Below, in pieces: positions 44,798 to 53,787 of a stretch of DNA of 58,836 nucleotides (position 1 is its first letter; each line of letters opens with the position of its first letter). This stretch comes from Clostridiaceae bacterium (GTDB lineage Bacteria > Bacillota > Clostridia > DSM-8532). Below the pieces are notes generated by a model. It did no database searches, was not told the DNA's origin, and was given only the letters and a program-made list of their open reading frames with translations. Location: the NCBI GenBank assembly GCA_012728095.1, contig JAAYFU010000066.1, positions 1 to 58,836 on the forward strand. The letters run 5' to 3'. A program made the translations under genes and the position numbers.

Positions 44798-47343
44798 TGT
44801 TTTTATTAAAAAACAGGAACAAGGATACAAAGCTTTTTTATGAAGCGCAATTACCGTCAGAAGGATCTGTTTCAGCAGAAGACAATATTGATTCAGTTGG
44901 AAAAGAGCCAAAAAAAAATATGAAGGAAGAATTTCAAAAGTTAAAAAAAGAAGGTGCCCAAGCTAAAAAAGAACTTAAGAAAACGGCTAAGGAACTTGAC
45001 AGGGAAAGATTTAAAAATAATAAGCAAATAAAACTCAATAAAAAGCTCGTTAATAAAAGGAGAGTTCCCAAAACTGCGCAGCAAACGCTCCCTTATTTAA
45101 GAGTTTGCGATGACAGCATAATAGAAGTTGAAAAGAACAGGTACAGCAGATCTTATGAATTTGACGATGTTAATTATCATATTGCCAAACAGGCAGACCA
45201 GGAGGATATATTTTTAGGATATTGCAGTATTCTCAACTCCTTTGATACGACAGTGGACGTTCAGATTACCATACTGAATAACAGGATAAATAAATCAGAT
45301 TTTAAAGACAGAGTGCTGTTAAAGATGAAAAATGACGGTTTTGATGAATATCGCCGGGAATACAATGACATGCTTCTCGAAAAGATATCCCAGGGGCAAA
45401 ATGAGATTCAGAGACATAAATATTTAACAATCTCGGTTGAAGCTGAATCCCTGCAAATTGCAAGGAATAAGTTTTATTCGTTTGAATCTGAGTTATATTC
45501 TAATTTCAGAAGGTTAAACAGCAACCTTAACGAATTGTCCGGTAATGAACGTATTAAAATCTTAAAAGATATTTTCAGGGGAGTTGAAATAACCATACCG
45601 GAATTCTCTTTGAAAGATTTTATGCGGGGTGCCGACAGAGGGTATGTTTCACCGGATTATTTTGAATTTAAAAATGACTATTTCATGTTTGATGATAAAT
45701 ACGCAAGATGCTTGTTTATACGGGATTTCCCTTCATATCTTTCCGATAAGCTTATTACAGATCTTACTGATACGGGCTTTCATATGATCTTGTCCATTAA
45801 TATACAGCCTGTGGATCCACAGGTAGCTATAAAGGTCGTCAAGAGACAGCTTACCTCCATGGAAACCAACAAGCTTCAGGCCCAGAGAAAGGCTGTTCAG
45901 AGCGGATATACTTCCGAACTTATTTCACATGACTTGCAATACAGTCTGAAAGAAGCCGAGGAATTGCTTGATGACCTCAGGAACAAGAATCAGAAAATGT
46001 TTATGGTCAATTGCATTATAATGCATATGGCAAAATCGTATGATGAATTAAATCAGGATACTGAAACTTTAAAATCGACAGCAAGAAAGCATTTATGTAA
46101 TTTGGGCGTTCTTAAGTTCCAGCAGGAGGATGCCATGGCTTCTGTTTTACCACTAGGCTATAGCAGGTTGAAAATCAGAAGAACGCTTACCACCGAAAGT
46201 ACAGCAATCCTTATGCCGTTCAATACCCAGGAAATGATCCAGACCAATGGCATGTACTATGGACTTAATGCCGTTTCCAAAAATATGATCATGTTTAACC
46301 GTATCAATCTTAAAAATCCTAACGGGTTCATTTTGGGAAGCCCCGGCAGCGGCAAATCCTTCAGTGCCAAGCGGGAAATAATTAATATCCTTCTGAACAC
46401 CGACGATGATGTTATAATTATTGATCCTGAGCGAGAATACGTTAACCTGGGCATGAATTTTCAAGGCGAGATTATAAACATTTCGGCTGCCAGCAAGAAT
46501 TATATTAATCCCCTTGATCTGAGCAGGGAATACTCTGATGAAGAAAATCCCATAGTGCTTAAATCCGAGTTTATATTATCCCTTTGCGAATGCCTCATCG
46601 GTGGGAATTATGGTTTGTCGGCCAAAGAAAAAGCTATCATTGACAGATGCTTATTGTTTACATATGTTGATTTTTTACAGGACTTCGATCCGGAAAAACA
46701 GCCGACATTAAAAGACTTCTACCGTCAATTAATCAGGCAGAAGGAACCTGAAGCCAAGGCTATCGCATTATCCCTCGAACTCTATACCCAAGGCAGCTTA
46801 TCAATTTTCGCCCACAGGACCAACATAAATATAAATAACAGGTTCGTCATTTTCGATATTAAAGACCTGGGCAAGCAGCTTAAGACAATGGGTATGCTTA
46901 TCGTTCTGGATAACATATGGAACAGGATAACCAGGAACAGGGAAAAAAGAAAACGTACATGGATATATATGGATGAGATATATTTGTTGTTTAATAACGA
47001 ATATTCTGCAAACTTTTTGTTTGAATTATATAAAAGGGTCAGAAAATGGGGAGGCATACCGACAGGGATAACACAAAATGTTGAAGACTTATTGCGTTCT
47101 GAACTGGCCAGACGTATGTTGTCCAACTCGGACTTTATTATGATGCTTAATCAGGCACCGGCCGACAGGGCAGAACTGGCTAAACTGCTTAATATATCCG
47201 ACAACCAGTTAAGTTATATCACCAACAGTGAAGCCGGCCAGGGACTCCTGTTCTGCGGCGACAGTATTATTCCTTTCATGGACAGATTCCCTAAAAATAC
47301 AAAGCTTTATAAAATGATGACTACAAAAATTGATGAGCAATAA
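44797..47343 (+). CDS. VirB4/TraE-type conjugation ATPase
   Basis: An 848-residue type IV secretion ATPase. A Lys/Glu-rich coiled region (about 40-90) precedes the VirB4 N-terminal domain. The ATPase domain has Walker A G-S-P-G-S-G-K-S-F near residue 514, I-I-D-P-E-R-E-Y near 541, Walker B W-I-Y-M-D-E-I-Y near 725 and G-G-I-P-T-G-I-T-Q-N-V near 750. All motifs are intact. The ATG overlaps the last base of the upstream frame and follows AAGGGGGC. In Tn1549-like elements VirB4 directly follows PrgI, as here. Confidence 0.92.
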   Translation: MFLLKNRNKDTKLFYEAQLPSEGSVSAEDNIDSVGKEPKKNMKEEFQKLKKEGAQAKKELKKTAKELDRERFKNNKQIKLNKKLVNKRRVPKTAQQTLPYLRVCDDSIIEVEKNRYSRSYEFDDVNYHIAKQADQEDIFLGYCSILNSFDTTVDVQITILNNRINKSDFKDRVLLKMKNDGFDEYRREYNDMLLEKISQGQNEIQRHKYLTISVEAESLQIARNKFYSFESELYSNFRRLNSNLNELSGNERIKILKDIFRGVEITIPEFSLKDFMRGADRGYVSPDYFEFKNDYFMFDDKYARCLFIRDFPSYLSDKLITDLTDTGFHMILSINIQPVDPQVAIKVVKRQLTSMETNKLQAQRKAVQSGYTSELISHDLQYSLKEAEELLDDLRNKNQKMFMVNCIIMHMAKSYDELNQDTETLKSTARKHLCNLGVLKFQQEDAMASVLPLGYSRLKIRRTLTTESTAILMPFNTQEMIQTNGMYYGLNAVSKNMIMFNRINLKNPNGFILGSPGSGKSFSAKREIINILLNTDDDVIIIDPEREYVNLGMNFQGEIINISAASKNYINPLDLSREYSDEENPIVLKSEFILSLCECLIGGNYGLSAKEKAIIDRCLLFTYVDFLQDFDPEKQPTLKDFYRQLIRQKEPEAKAIALSLELYTQGSLSIFAHRTNININNRFVIFDIKDLGKQLKTMGMLIVLDNIWNRITRNREKRKRTWIYMDEIYLLFNNEYSANFLFELYKRVRKWGGIPTGITQNVEDLLRSELARRMLSNSDFIMMLNQAPADRAELAKLLNISDNQLSYITNSEAGQGLLFCGDSIIPFMDRFPKNTKLYKMMTTKIDEQ

Positions 47344-47366
47344 ATCAGAACAATAGGAGCGGAAAG

Positions 47367-49172
47367 ATGGAAGAACCAAGGATAAAAACCGGCGGGTACA
47401 AATATAGAAGCTATATACGTACAGCCAGGAAGAATTCAGCTTATTTCGGAATTGCCGATATCACCACTGCGGGTACTTCAGTGCCGGACAATATAATCGG
47501 CAGTTTTTTGGGTGCGGTGAATTTAAACACTACTACAGACACAGGAACGGAAGTTATCGATTCTGCTGTTTTGCCTGCCGCTTTAGCGGCAGAGCGTAGA
47601 ATGGCTAATCATTTAATTGAAAAAGCTGCATATTTATATACTTCTTCCATGCGTTACAGGATAAAGAATAAGGAAACGTTTGACCGTATTCGTAACAAGG
47701 GAAATATTTCACAAACACAGGGAAATAATTCAAAATCAAAAAGGAATCTTTCAGACAGTGATACTTTATATAATAAATACAATTACACAGCTTGCGGTGT
47801 GGAAACACCATACCGGAGGAACCAGACCGGAAAAGTAAGATTACGCAATGCTGTAAGAAACGGTAAAAAGATTACATACAGAAAACCGAAAAGAATAAAG
47901 ACCGGAGAAGTAAAACCCATAGCCGCTAAGATTTCCAATGCGCATATTGACAAAACAAAAGTTACTGACAGCAGCATTGAAGGAATTCAAGGTATAAGAC
48001 AGACTAAGAGCAATATAAATCGCGCCAGGCAGGCAGCAAGTACCACGGTAAATACAGTTAAGGCATTAAAAACAATTGCTACCGGAAGATATATCAACGA
48101 AAATGCCAAGAAAACTTTTGCCGATAGAACATTCCAGGATAATACGTATTATTCACGTTTTTATTCTACCGGTGTTAGAGTTGACATGGATAGTACCGCC
48201 AATACCGGCACCGAGGCTGTAAAGGCATTGAGGATAGCAAGTGTTAAAGTCAGAAATACTGCCGTTGCCGTCAAAAGAACATACAGGGTCGGGAAAAAAG
48301 TCTATACACAAGTTAAAACTGTTGTAAGGGGTACCTCAAGAACTGTTAAATCTATAAAAAATGCGAAAAAGAAAGCCGAAAAATTAAAAATTGCAGCCAA
48401 AGCGGTAGCCGGGGATGTCAAGACTGTCGTTAATTCCGTTAGAGTAATGTTTAATCCTGTCATACTTAAAGCCGCTGCGCTGCTTATTGGTATAATAATT
48501 ATTTTCAATATAGTGTCATCCATTATGATTTTTATTTCAACTGCCTTTAACTCTTGTTTTGGTTGGCTTTATAATCCTTCTGAACCTGATCAATCAAAAC
48601 AAACGGTTTTTGAAAACCAGAAAGACAGGGTGTTTGGTTTTATTGAGCAAGTTAATGAAAATTATAATGAAATTTTAAATAAGCATGACGGATATGAATA
48701 TGGCTTTGAAGATCCGGGCAGCGATGGATATTTAATATCAGACATATACCGGGATGTTTTGTCGATTCTTATTGTTCAAAAGCAGAAACTCTACGGTGAA
48801 TACGGTATGGATCCCCGTGGCGTTTATGATTTGATAGATTCTTTGAATTTAAAAGACAATGAAATGCAGGATGTATTGGATAAATTCTATGATATGTCAA
48901 CTTACAGCGGAACATATTATTGCAGTGGTTGTTATTGCCCCGGCCATCCCGGCAGTCACACTCCCTCTTGTCCGAGAGGCTGTACCAGTTCTCATATTTC
49001 GTACTGTGCAGGTAACGGTTGCAAATGTGATGGACATTCTGCTTTGTATGTAAAGATAGTCAACAAAAGCAGGGACAGTGTTATGTCGGATTTTGGCTTT
49101 ACAGCGGAAGAAAAGGAAAGAGCGGAGAAAATATCCGGTATACTTGAAAAGATTGAAGAGGGTCATTATTAG
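47367..49172 (+). CDS. Type IV secretion stalk protein with a Cys/His-rich segment and no visible peptidase domain
   Basis: A 601-residue protein placed where Tn1549-type elements encode a membrane-bound cell-wall peptidase. A long basic, Lys/Arg/Thr-rich N-terminal region (1-370) is followed by one transmembrane helix (about 372-398, A-A-A-L-L-I-G-I-I-I-I-F), then a helical extracellular region. Near 515-555 lies a Cys/His-rich segment (C-S-G-C-Y-C-P-G-H, then C-P-R-G-C, then C-K-C-D-G-H) that could bind metal. The tail A-L-Y-V-K-I-V-N-K and F-G-F-T-A-E-E-K-E resembles the region before the catalytic domain in those peptidases, but the protein stops there. So the catalytic domain was lost or never present. 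Confidence 0.6.
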   Translation: MEEPRIKTGGYKYRSYIRTARKNSAYFGIADITTAGTSVPDNIIGSFLGAVNLNTTTDTGTEVIDSAVLPAALAAERRMANHLIEKAAYLYTSSMRYRIKNKETFDRIRNKGNISQTQGNNSKSKRNLSDSDTLYNKYNYTACGVETPYRRNQTGKVRLRNAVRNGKKITYRKPKRIKTGEVKPIAAKISNAHIDKTKVTDSSIEGIQGIRQTKSNINRARQAASTTVNTVKALKTIATGRYINENAKKTFADRTFQDNTYYSRFYSTGVRVDMDSTANTGTEAVKALRIASVKVRNTAVAVKRTYRVGKKVYTQVKTVVRGTSRTVKSIKNAKKKAEKLKIAAKAVAGDVKTVVNSVRVMFNPVILKAAALLIGIIIIFNIVSSIMIFISTAFNSCFGWLYNPSEPDQSKQTVFENQKDRVFGFIEQVNENYNEILNKHDGYEYGFEDPGSDGYLISDIYRDVLSILIVQKQKLYGEYGMDPRGVYDLIDSLNLKDNEMQDVLDKFYDMSTYSGTYYCSGCYCPGHPGSHTPSCPRGCTSSHISYCAGNGCKCDGHSALYVKIVNKSRDSVMSDFGFTAEEKERAEKISGILEKIEEGHY

Positions 49173-49185
49173 GGAGGAAATATTT

Positions 49186-49566
49186 GTGAACAATTTTTTA
49201 TCTGAATGGAGAAAGAACAGGGCTGAGGTGTACAAAAAAAGAAACGGTTTTTCGAGGGCAACCGATTATATTGCCATAATCCTTATTGTCTTTGTTGCTG
49301 TTTCATATATTTATCATAATATAACCAATAAAAATGAAAATTCAAAACGGCAGGTATCTTACGGGATAAACAGCAAAAATGATGAAACTATAATCCAGGC
49401 TTACCACAAAAAAACCTTTACGCAGCCGGAAATACAAAAACAAAGTGTTTTACGTTTCTTCCACATAAGCTCGATTGATATAGTCATTATTTTTACTGCC
49501 ATTGGTGTTTACACTGTTTTTAGATACTGCAAACGGCTTAAAGGCGGGAAAGAAGGTGATTTATGA
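49186..49566 (+). CDS. Small two-helix membrane protein of the secretion module
   Basis: A 126-residue protein with helices near 26-42 (Y-I-A-I-I-L-I-V-F-V-A-V-S-Y-I) and 96-113 (I-D-I-V-I-I-F-T-A-I-G-V-Y-T-V-F), a basic N-terminus and a polar loop. GTG 49186 follows AGGGAGGAAA. No family recognised. Spacing of 13 nt from the stalk gene and overlap with the next show operon membership. Confidence 0.65.
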   Translation: MNNFLSEWRKNRAEVYKKRNGFSRATDYIAIILIVFVAVSYIYHNITNKNENSKRQVSYGINSKNDETIIQAYHKKTFTQPEIQKQSVLRFFHISSIDIVIIFTAIGVYTVFRYCKRLKGGKEGDL

Positions 49567-49832
49567 TGGCGAAAAAAGCCGGAAGAAAATCACGTGCTGA
49601 AAAACTGGAAATATTGAAGGAAGAACTGCGCAAGAAGATTTCAGAGAAGGAGAAAATAAATAATGAGATAAAAGAGATTTCTTCAAAAATTGCGGAAATC
49701 GAGCAGTTCTTATTATTGCAAAAAGCGGCAAAGCTTAAGGAAACGCTTGATAAAAAGGGTATTTCTATCGATGATGTAACAGAGGCCATTGAAAGCGGTA
49801 ATTTGAATTTGCCCGGGGAGAAAAAAGATTAA
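49563..49832 (+). CDS. Small coiled-coil protein of the secretion module
   Basis: An 89-residue, Lys/Glu-rich protein: basic N-terminus (A-K-K-A-G-R-K-S-R), a long coiled coil (about 12-60) and a short tail (I-S-I-D-D-V-T-E-A-I). It starts within the end of the previous gene (ATGATG at 49563). Size, coil and position recall the DUF4315-type small proteins of Tn1549-like elements, but sequence similarity is not clear. Confidence 0.6.
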   Translation: MMAKKAGRKSRAEKLEILKEELRKKISEKEKINNEIKEISSKIAEIEQFLLLQKAAKLKETLDKKGISIDDVTEAIESGNLNLPGEKKD

Positions 49833-50167
49833 AAGAACCCGTTTACCGACAGTTTATGAATCAGCCAGGGCTGGCCTGATACGGTTTTGCGCATGATATA
49901 CGATAAAAAAAGATGTGTCTATATATTATTTTATAAAGGCTATAAACCCTAAGGTCAAATATTCTTATTTTAGCCGGTTCTGCTTGACGTAATTTAGTCG
50001 GTTTGGGTATACTTATCTATGTTATGGAAATGAGATAAAAAAAGCGGGATGTCAGTATTGTCATACCCAAATGGAATAAAGGATCTGCCTTTTTCTTTAA
50101 AATGGATTCTTTTCTTCCTCAGGTCAACAATGATAATGTTACTTAAAAAGAGAGGTCGTAATATATT
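49833..50167. other. 335-bp region between the secretion module and alaS
   Basis: No gene. It contains a GC-rich hairpin (49860-49880, ATCAGCCAG paired with CTGG and CTGAT) that may end the module transcript, the alaS promoter, and an inverted repeat TTTGGGTAT/ATACCCAAA (50002-50010 and 50063-50071). The conserved T-box sequence with an ACC bulge expected in many Firmicute alaS leaders was looked for and not found. Confidence 0.55.
49984..50013 (+). promoter_or_regulatory. Promoter of alaS
   Basis: TTGACG (49984-49989), an 18-bp spacer and TATACT (50008-50013), giving a leader of about 145 nt. The -10 overlaps the left arm of an inverted repeat. Confidence 0.65.
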
Positions 50168-52804
50168 ATGCGTAAATACGAATTAAATGAACTAAGAGAA
50201 ATGTATTTATCTTTTTTTGAGAGCAAGGGTCATTTACGGCTGCCAAGCTTTTCGCTGGTTCCGCAAAATGATCCTAGTATTTTATTGATAAATGCCGGTA
50301 TGACTCCTTTAAAGCCTTACTTTACCGGCCGTGCAGTTCCGCCGAGAAAACGCGTTACCACATGCCAGAAATGCATACGTACACCTGATATAGAGAATGT
50401 GGGAAAAACATCACGTCATGCTACTTTCTTTGAGATGCTGGGTAATTTCTCTTTCGGCGATTATTTCAAAAAGGAAGCCATACCATGGGCATGGGAATTC
50501 ATGACGAAGGTTCTTGAGATACCGGAAGACAGGCTCTATGTGTCTGTTTACGAAGAAGACGATGAAGCCTATGAAATCTGGAACAAGGATGTAGGACTCC
50601 CGCCGGAAAAGATTTTCCGTATGGGCAAAGAGGATAATTTCTGGGAGCATGGCACAGGCCCCTGCGGACCTTGTTCGGAAATATATTACGACAGAGGAGC
50701 AGATAAAGGCTGTGGAAAGCCTGACTGTACGGTAGGCTGCGACTGTGATCGTTTTATTGAGGTTTGGAATAACGTATTTACCCAGTTTGATAAACAGGAA
50801 GACGGCACATATCTTGAGTTGGCTAATAAAAATATAGACACAGGCATGGGACTTGAACGTCTGGCATGCATTATGCAGAATGTGGACAATATTTTTGAGG
50901 TCGATGCCATAAGGGCTATTCTTGACCATGTCTGCAGGATAGCAAATGTGTCTTATGGCAAGGAATATAAGAAAGATGTTTCCATCCGTGTAATAACAGA
51001 CCACAGCAGAAGCGTAACCATGATGGTTTCAGACGGTATTCTCCCGTCAAACGAAGGACGCGGGTATGTTTTAAGAAGGCTTCTGAGAAGGGCTGCACGA
51101 CATGGAAGACTCCTGGGGATTGACCGTTTGTTCCTGGCTGAAATAGCGGATACCATAATCGAGTGTTTCGGGGAAGCCTATCCAAATCTCGTTGAAAAAC
51201 GGGATTATATTAAAAAGGTAATAAGTCTTGAGGAAGAACGCTTCTACGCCACAGTTGACCAGGGCATGATTATCCTGGAAGAGTATATGAACCAGGTACG
51301 GAAAAACGGTTCTAATAAATTGACAGGAGAGATGGTGTTTAAGCTTCACGACACCTATGGATTCCCCCTGGATTTAACCAGGGAGATTGCTAATGAGAAT
51401 AGCATTTCCATAGATGAAGAAGGTTTCCATAATGAGATGAGGATCCAAAAAGAAAAAGCCCGTGAAGCTCATAAAAGCAAAGAAAGTTCAGCGTGGGAAA
51501 AGGACTTGTTTGCAAATACCGATAAAACTCTGACAACAAAGTTTATAGGATACGAAGAGACTACCGGTGAAGGTATCGTCCAGTTTATCATATTGAATAA
51601 TGAGTTGTCTGAAAACGCCCAGCAGGATGACGAGGTTACAATTGTTCTGGACACGACTCCGTTTTATGCGGAAAGCGGCGGACAGGTTGGGGATACCGGA
51701 GTTATTTACAACAATAACTTTAAAATGGAGGTTTATGACTGTAAAAAAACATCCGACGGAAAATTCCTCCATATAGGGAAAATTGTAAGCGGGGCTGTAC
51801 AGGTTGGCGACAAAGTTACTGCGTCAATTGATGTTGAAAAACGTAAAGCCACGGCCAGAAACCATACTGTTACCCATTTGCTCCATAAAGCGCTGAAAAA
51901 CATTTTAGGAGATCATGTAAACCAGGCTGGATCCATGGTAAGTCCGGACAGATTGCGTTTTGACTTTACGCATTTTTCTGCCATGACACAGGAGCAGATT
52001 GAAGCCGTGGAAAACGAAGTTAATTCAAAAATTTTAGCTAATCTGCCTGTTAATACAAGGATAATGACTGTCGATGAGGCGAAAAAATCAGGTGCCACTG
52101 CGCTTTTTGATGAAAAATACGGCGATGTTGTCCGTGTTGTTTCAGCAGGCGATTACAGCAGTGAATTGTGCGGCGGCACACATTTAAGCTCAACAGGCGA
52201 GGCAGGGCTGATTAAAATACTGAGTGAAAGCGGAATCTCCGCAGGAGTCAGGAGAATAGAGGCTCTTACAGGTTTTAACGCGCTCAATTATTATAAAGAA
52301 AAAGAGAAATATTTGAAACATGCAGCCGAAGCAGCCAAATCATCAACCGAGGATCTTGTGAAAAAAATAGAGAGCCTTTTTGATGAATTAAAGACAACCA
52401 GGAAGGCTCTGGAGGAAGCCAATACCAAACTTATCAACAGTAATCTTGATAATATTATCTCAAAAAGCAGGACCGTTAAAGGCATAAAAATAATAGCCTC
52501 CAAAATGGAAGGTCTTGATATGAATGCTCTCAGAAATACATCTGACATAATAAAGAATAAAATTGGCTCAGGTGTTGTAATACTGATTTCAGAAAAAGAC
52601 GGAAAAGTCAATTTGATTGTTTCGGCTACGAAAGATGCTGTTGAAGCAGGAATTCACAGTGGTAAAATAATAAAGGAAGCAGCGGCGGCATGCGGAGGCG
52701 GTGGAGGAGGCCGCCCGGATATGGCTCAGGCCGGCGGAAAAGATCCGTCAGGTATGGATAAGGCTCTTGAAATAGCGGAAAAAATGGCCATTGAGATGCT
52801 ATAA
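50168..52804 (+). CDS. alaS: Alanine--tRNA ligase
   Basis: An 878-residue class II synthetase charging tRNA-Ala. Aminoacylation core: N-D-P-S-I-L-L-I-N-A-G-M near residue 34, H-A-T-F-F-E-M-L-G-N-F-S-F-G-D-Y near 78. Editing domain: H-T-V-T-H-L-L-H near 567 and C-G-G-T-H-L near 668 (zinc-like HxxxH plus C..H). C-Ala domain ends G-G-G-G-G-G-R-P-D-M-A-Q-A-G-G. Complete length. Ribosome binding AGAGAGG. It lies immediately after the secretion module, the likely conserved edge of the insertion. Confidence 0.96.
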   Translation: MRKYELNELREMYLSFFESKGHLRLPSFSLVPQNDPSILLINAGMTPLKPYFTGRAVPPRKRVTTCQKCIRTPDIENVGKTSRHATFFEMLGNFSFGDYFKKEAIPWAWEFMTKVLEIPEDRLYVSVYEEDDEAYEIWNKDVGLPPEKIFRMGKEDNFWEHGTGPCGPCSEIYYDRGADKGCGKPDCTVGCDCDRFIEVWNNVFTQFDKQEDGTYLELANKNIDTGMGLERLACIMQNVDNIFEVDAIRAILDHVCRIANVSYGKEYKKDVSIRVITDHSRSVTMMVSDGILPSNEGRGYVLRRLLRRAARHGRLLGIDRLFLAEIADTIIECFGEAYPNLVEKRDYIKKVISLEEERFYATVDQGMIILEEYMNQVRKNGSNKLTGEMVFKLHDTYGFPLDLTREIANENSISIDEEGFHNEMRIQKEKAREAHKSKESSAWEKDLFANTDKTLTTKFIGYEETTGEGIVQFIILNNELSENAQQDDEVTIVLDTTPFYAESGGQVGDTGVIYNNNFKMEVYDCKKTSDGKFLHIGKIVSGAVQVGDKVTASIDVEKRKATARNHTVTHLLHKALKNILGDHVNQAGSMVSPDRLRFDFTHFSAMTQEQIEAVENEVNSKILANLPVNTRIMTVDEAKKSGATALFDEKYGDVVRVVSAGDYSSELCGGTHLSSTGEAGLIKILSESGISAGVRRIEALTGFNALNYYKEKEKYLKHAAEAAKSSTEDLVKKIESLFDELKTTRKALEEANTKLINSNLDNIISKSRTVKGIKIIASKMEGLDMNALRNTSDIIKNKIGSGVVILISEKDGKVNLIVSATKDAVEAGIHSGKIIKEAAAACGGGGGGRPDMAQAGGKDPSGMDKALEIAEKMAIEML

Positions 52805-52852
52805 GGTTTAATGAGGCAGATGTAAGAGGTGCGAGTGAGCAATTGACCCATG

Positions 52853-52963
52853 TGAGCGTAAGCGAAGAATCTTGTCCTCTTTGTCATTCTGAGCGTCAGC
52901 GAAGAATCTTATGTCTCAACATAAATGATCCTTCGGCTCCGATACGCTTCGCTCAGAGTGGCA
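52853..52963 (+). repeat. Dispersed palindromic repeat, copy 2
   Basis: Two direct copies of the core (TGAGCGTAAGCGAAGAATCTT-like at 52853-52873, and TGTCATTCTGAGCG with AGCGAAGAATCTT at 52882-52910) face an inverted copy (GATCCTTCGGCTCC and CGCTTCGCTCAGAGTGGCA, 52927-52963). The same family as the repeat after tgt. Confidence 0.8.
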
Positions 52964-53005
52964 TGGTACTCAGTATAAAAATAATTTTATTTAGGAGTTG
53001 ATATA

Positions 53006-53350
53006 ATGGATAATTGTCTGTTTTGCCGGATTATAAAGGGCGAGATACCTTCAACCAGGGTTTACGAGGATGAGTATGTTTATGCTTTTAAGGACATTAA
53101 CCCGGTAACACCGGTGCATGTGCTTGTTGTTCCGAAAGTCCATATCGACAGTTTCGAAGAGCTAAATGATGAGAATATTGATAACGTAACACATATTCAT
53201 CGCGGAATAAAAAAAGTCGCTGAGATAACCGGCATCAACAAGGACGGATACAGAATAATTGTCAACTGTGGCAAGGGAGCCGGTCAGACGGTTTTTCACC
53301 TTCATTACCATGTTCTTGGTGGAACAAAACTGGATGAGAAGATAATATAA
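53006..53350 (+). CDS. HIT family hydrolase (histidine triad protein)
   Basis: A 114-residue nucleotide-binding protein. It begins C-L-F-C-R-I-I-K-G-E-I-P-S and carries the triad V-F-H-L-H-Y-H-V near residue 97. HIT proteins hydrolyse adenosine phosphoramidates and related nucleotides. Cys4 and Cys7 may form a zinc site with later His residues. GGAG precedes the ATG. The order alaS-HIT-rpsU is common in clostridia. Confidence 0.93.
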   Translation: MDNCLFCRIIKGEIPSTRVYEDEYVYAFKDINPVTPVHVLVVPKVHIDSFEELNDENIDNVTHIHRGIKKVAEITGINKDGYRIIVNCGKGAGQTVFHLHYHVLGGTKLDEKII

Positions 53351-53365
53351 TTATAGGAATAAGTA

Positions 53366-53395
53366 TTGACGCTGTTAAAACCACTATTATATAAT
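53366..53395 (+). promoter_or_regulatory. Promoter of rpsU
   Basis: TTGACG (53366-53371), an 18-bp spacer and TATAAT (53390-53395), about 90 bp before the gene. Confidence 0.65.
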
Positions 53396-53487
53396 AAATT
53401 ACGTGCTGTAACATGGTTTACCATTCACACTGACTGGATAAATCCCCTGGCACGGCGGCATGTACGTAACAGAGGGGAGGGATAGAT

Positions 53488-53664
53488 GTGTCTGAAGTAA
53501 AAGTTAAGGAGAACGAATCCCTTGACAGTGCGCTTAAAAGATTTAAGAGACAATGTGCGAAGGCAGGCGTTCTCGCCGAAGTTAGGAAGAGAGAACACTA
53601 TGTAAAGCCTAGCGTAAGGCGCAAGAAGAAATCCGAGGCTGCGAGGAAAAGAAAGTCAAAGTGA
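53488..53664 (+). CDS. rpsU: 30S ribosomal protein S21
   Basis: A 58-residue basic ribosomal protein with a GTG start, short enough to be missed by simple frame calling. It reads [20 protein letters not shown] near the start, then [15 protein letters not shown]. These match bS21 throughout. The GGGGAGGG site lies just upstream. bS21 sits near the anti-Shine-Dalgarno end of 16S rRNA and helps initiation. A terminator follows 55 nt downstream. Confidence 0.96.
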   Translation: MSEVKVKENESLDSALKRFKRQCAKAGVLAEVRKREHYVKPSVRRKKKSEAARKRKSK

Positions 53665-53718
53665 GGGTTTTATTTGTTGAACCTTTAAGAAGATAGCCTT
53701 AACAACATTTTAATAAAT

Positions 53719-53750
53719 AACAAAGCCCGGAGGCAACTTCGGGCTTTGTT
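53719..53750 (+). terminator. Terminator after rpsU
   Basis: AACAAAGCCCG (53719-53729) pairs with CGGGCTTTGTT (53740-53750), 11 bp. Confidence 0.85.
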
Positions 53751-53787
53751 ATTAAGTTATCAATATGCAGAATTTAAGGGCAAAAAG

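Noticed and set aside
42788..49880. Direct repeats (att sites) flanking the secretion module
   Set aside because: I compared the borders by eye and saw no convincing matching ends; a computed search could still find short ones.
49833..50167. T-box riboswitch upstream of alaS
   Set aside because: The conserved T-box sequence and terminator/antiterminator pair were looked for and not found, and the leader is short.
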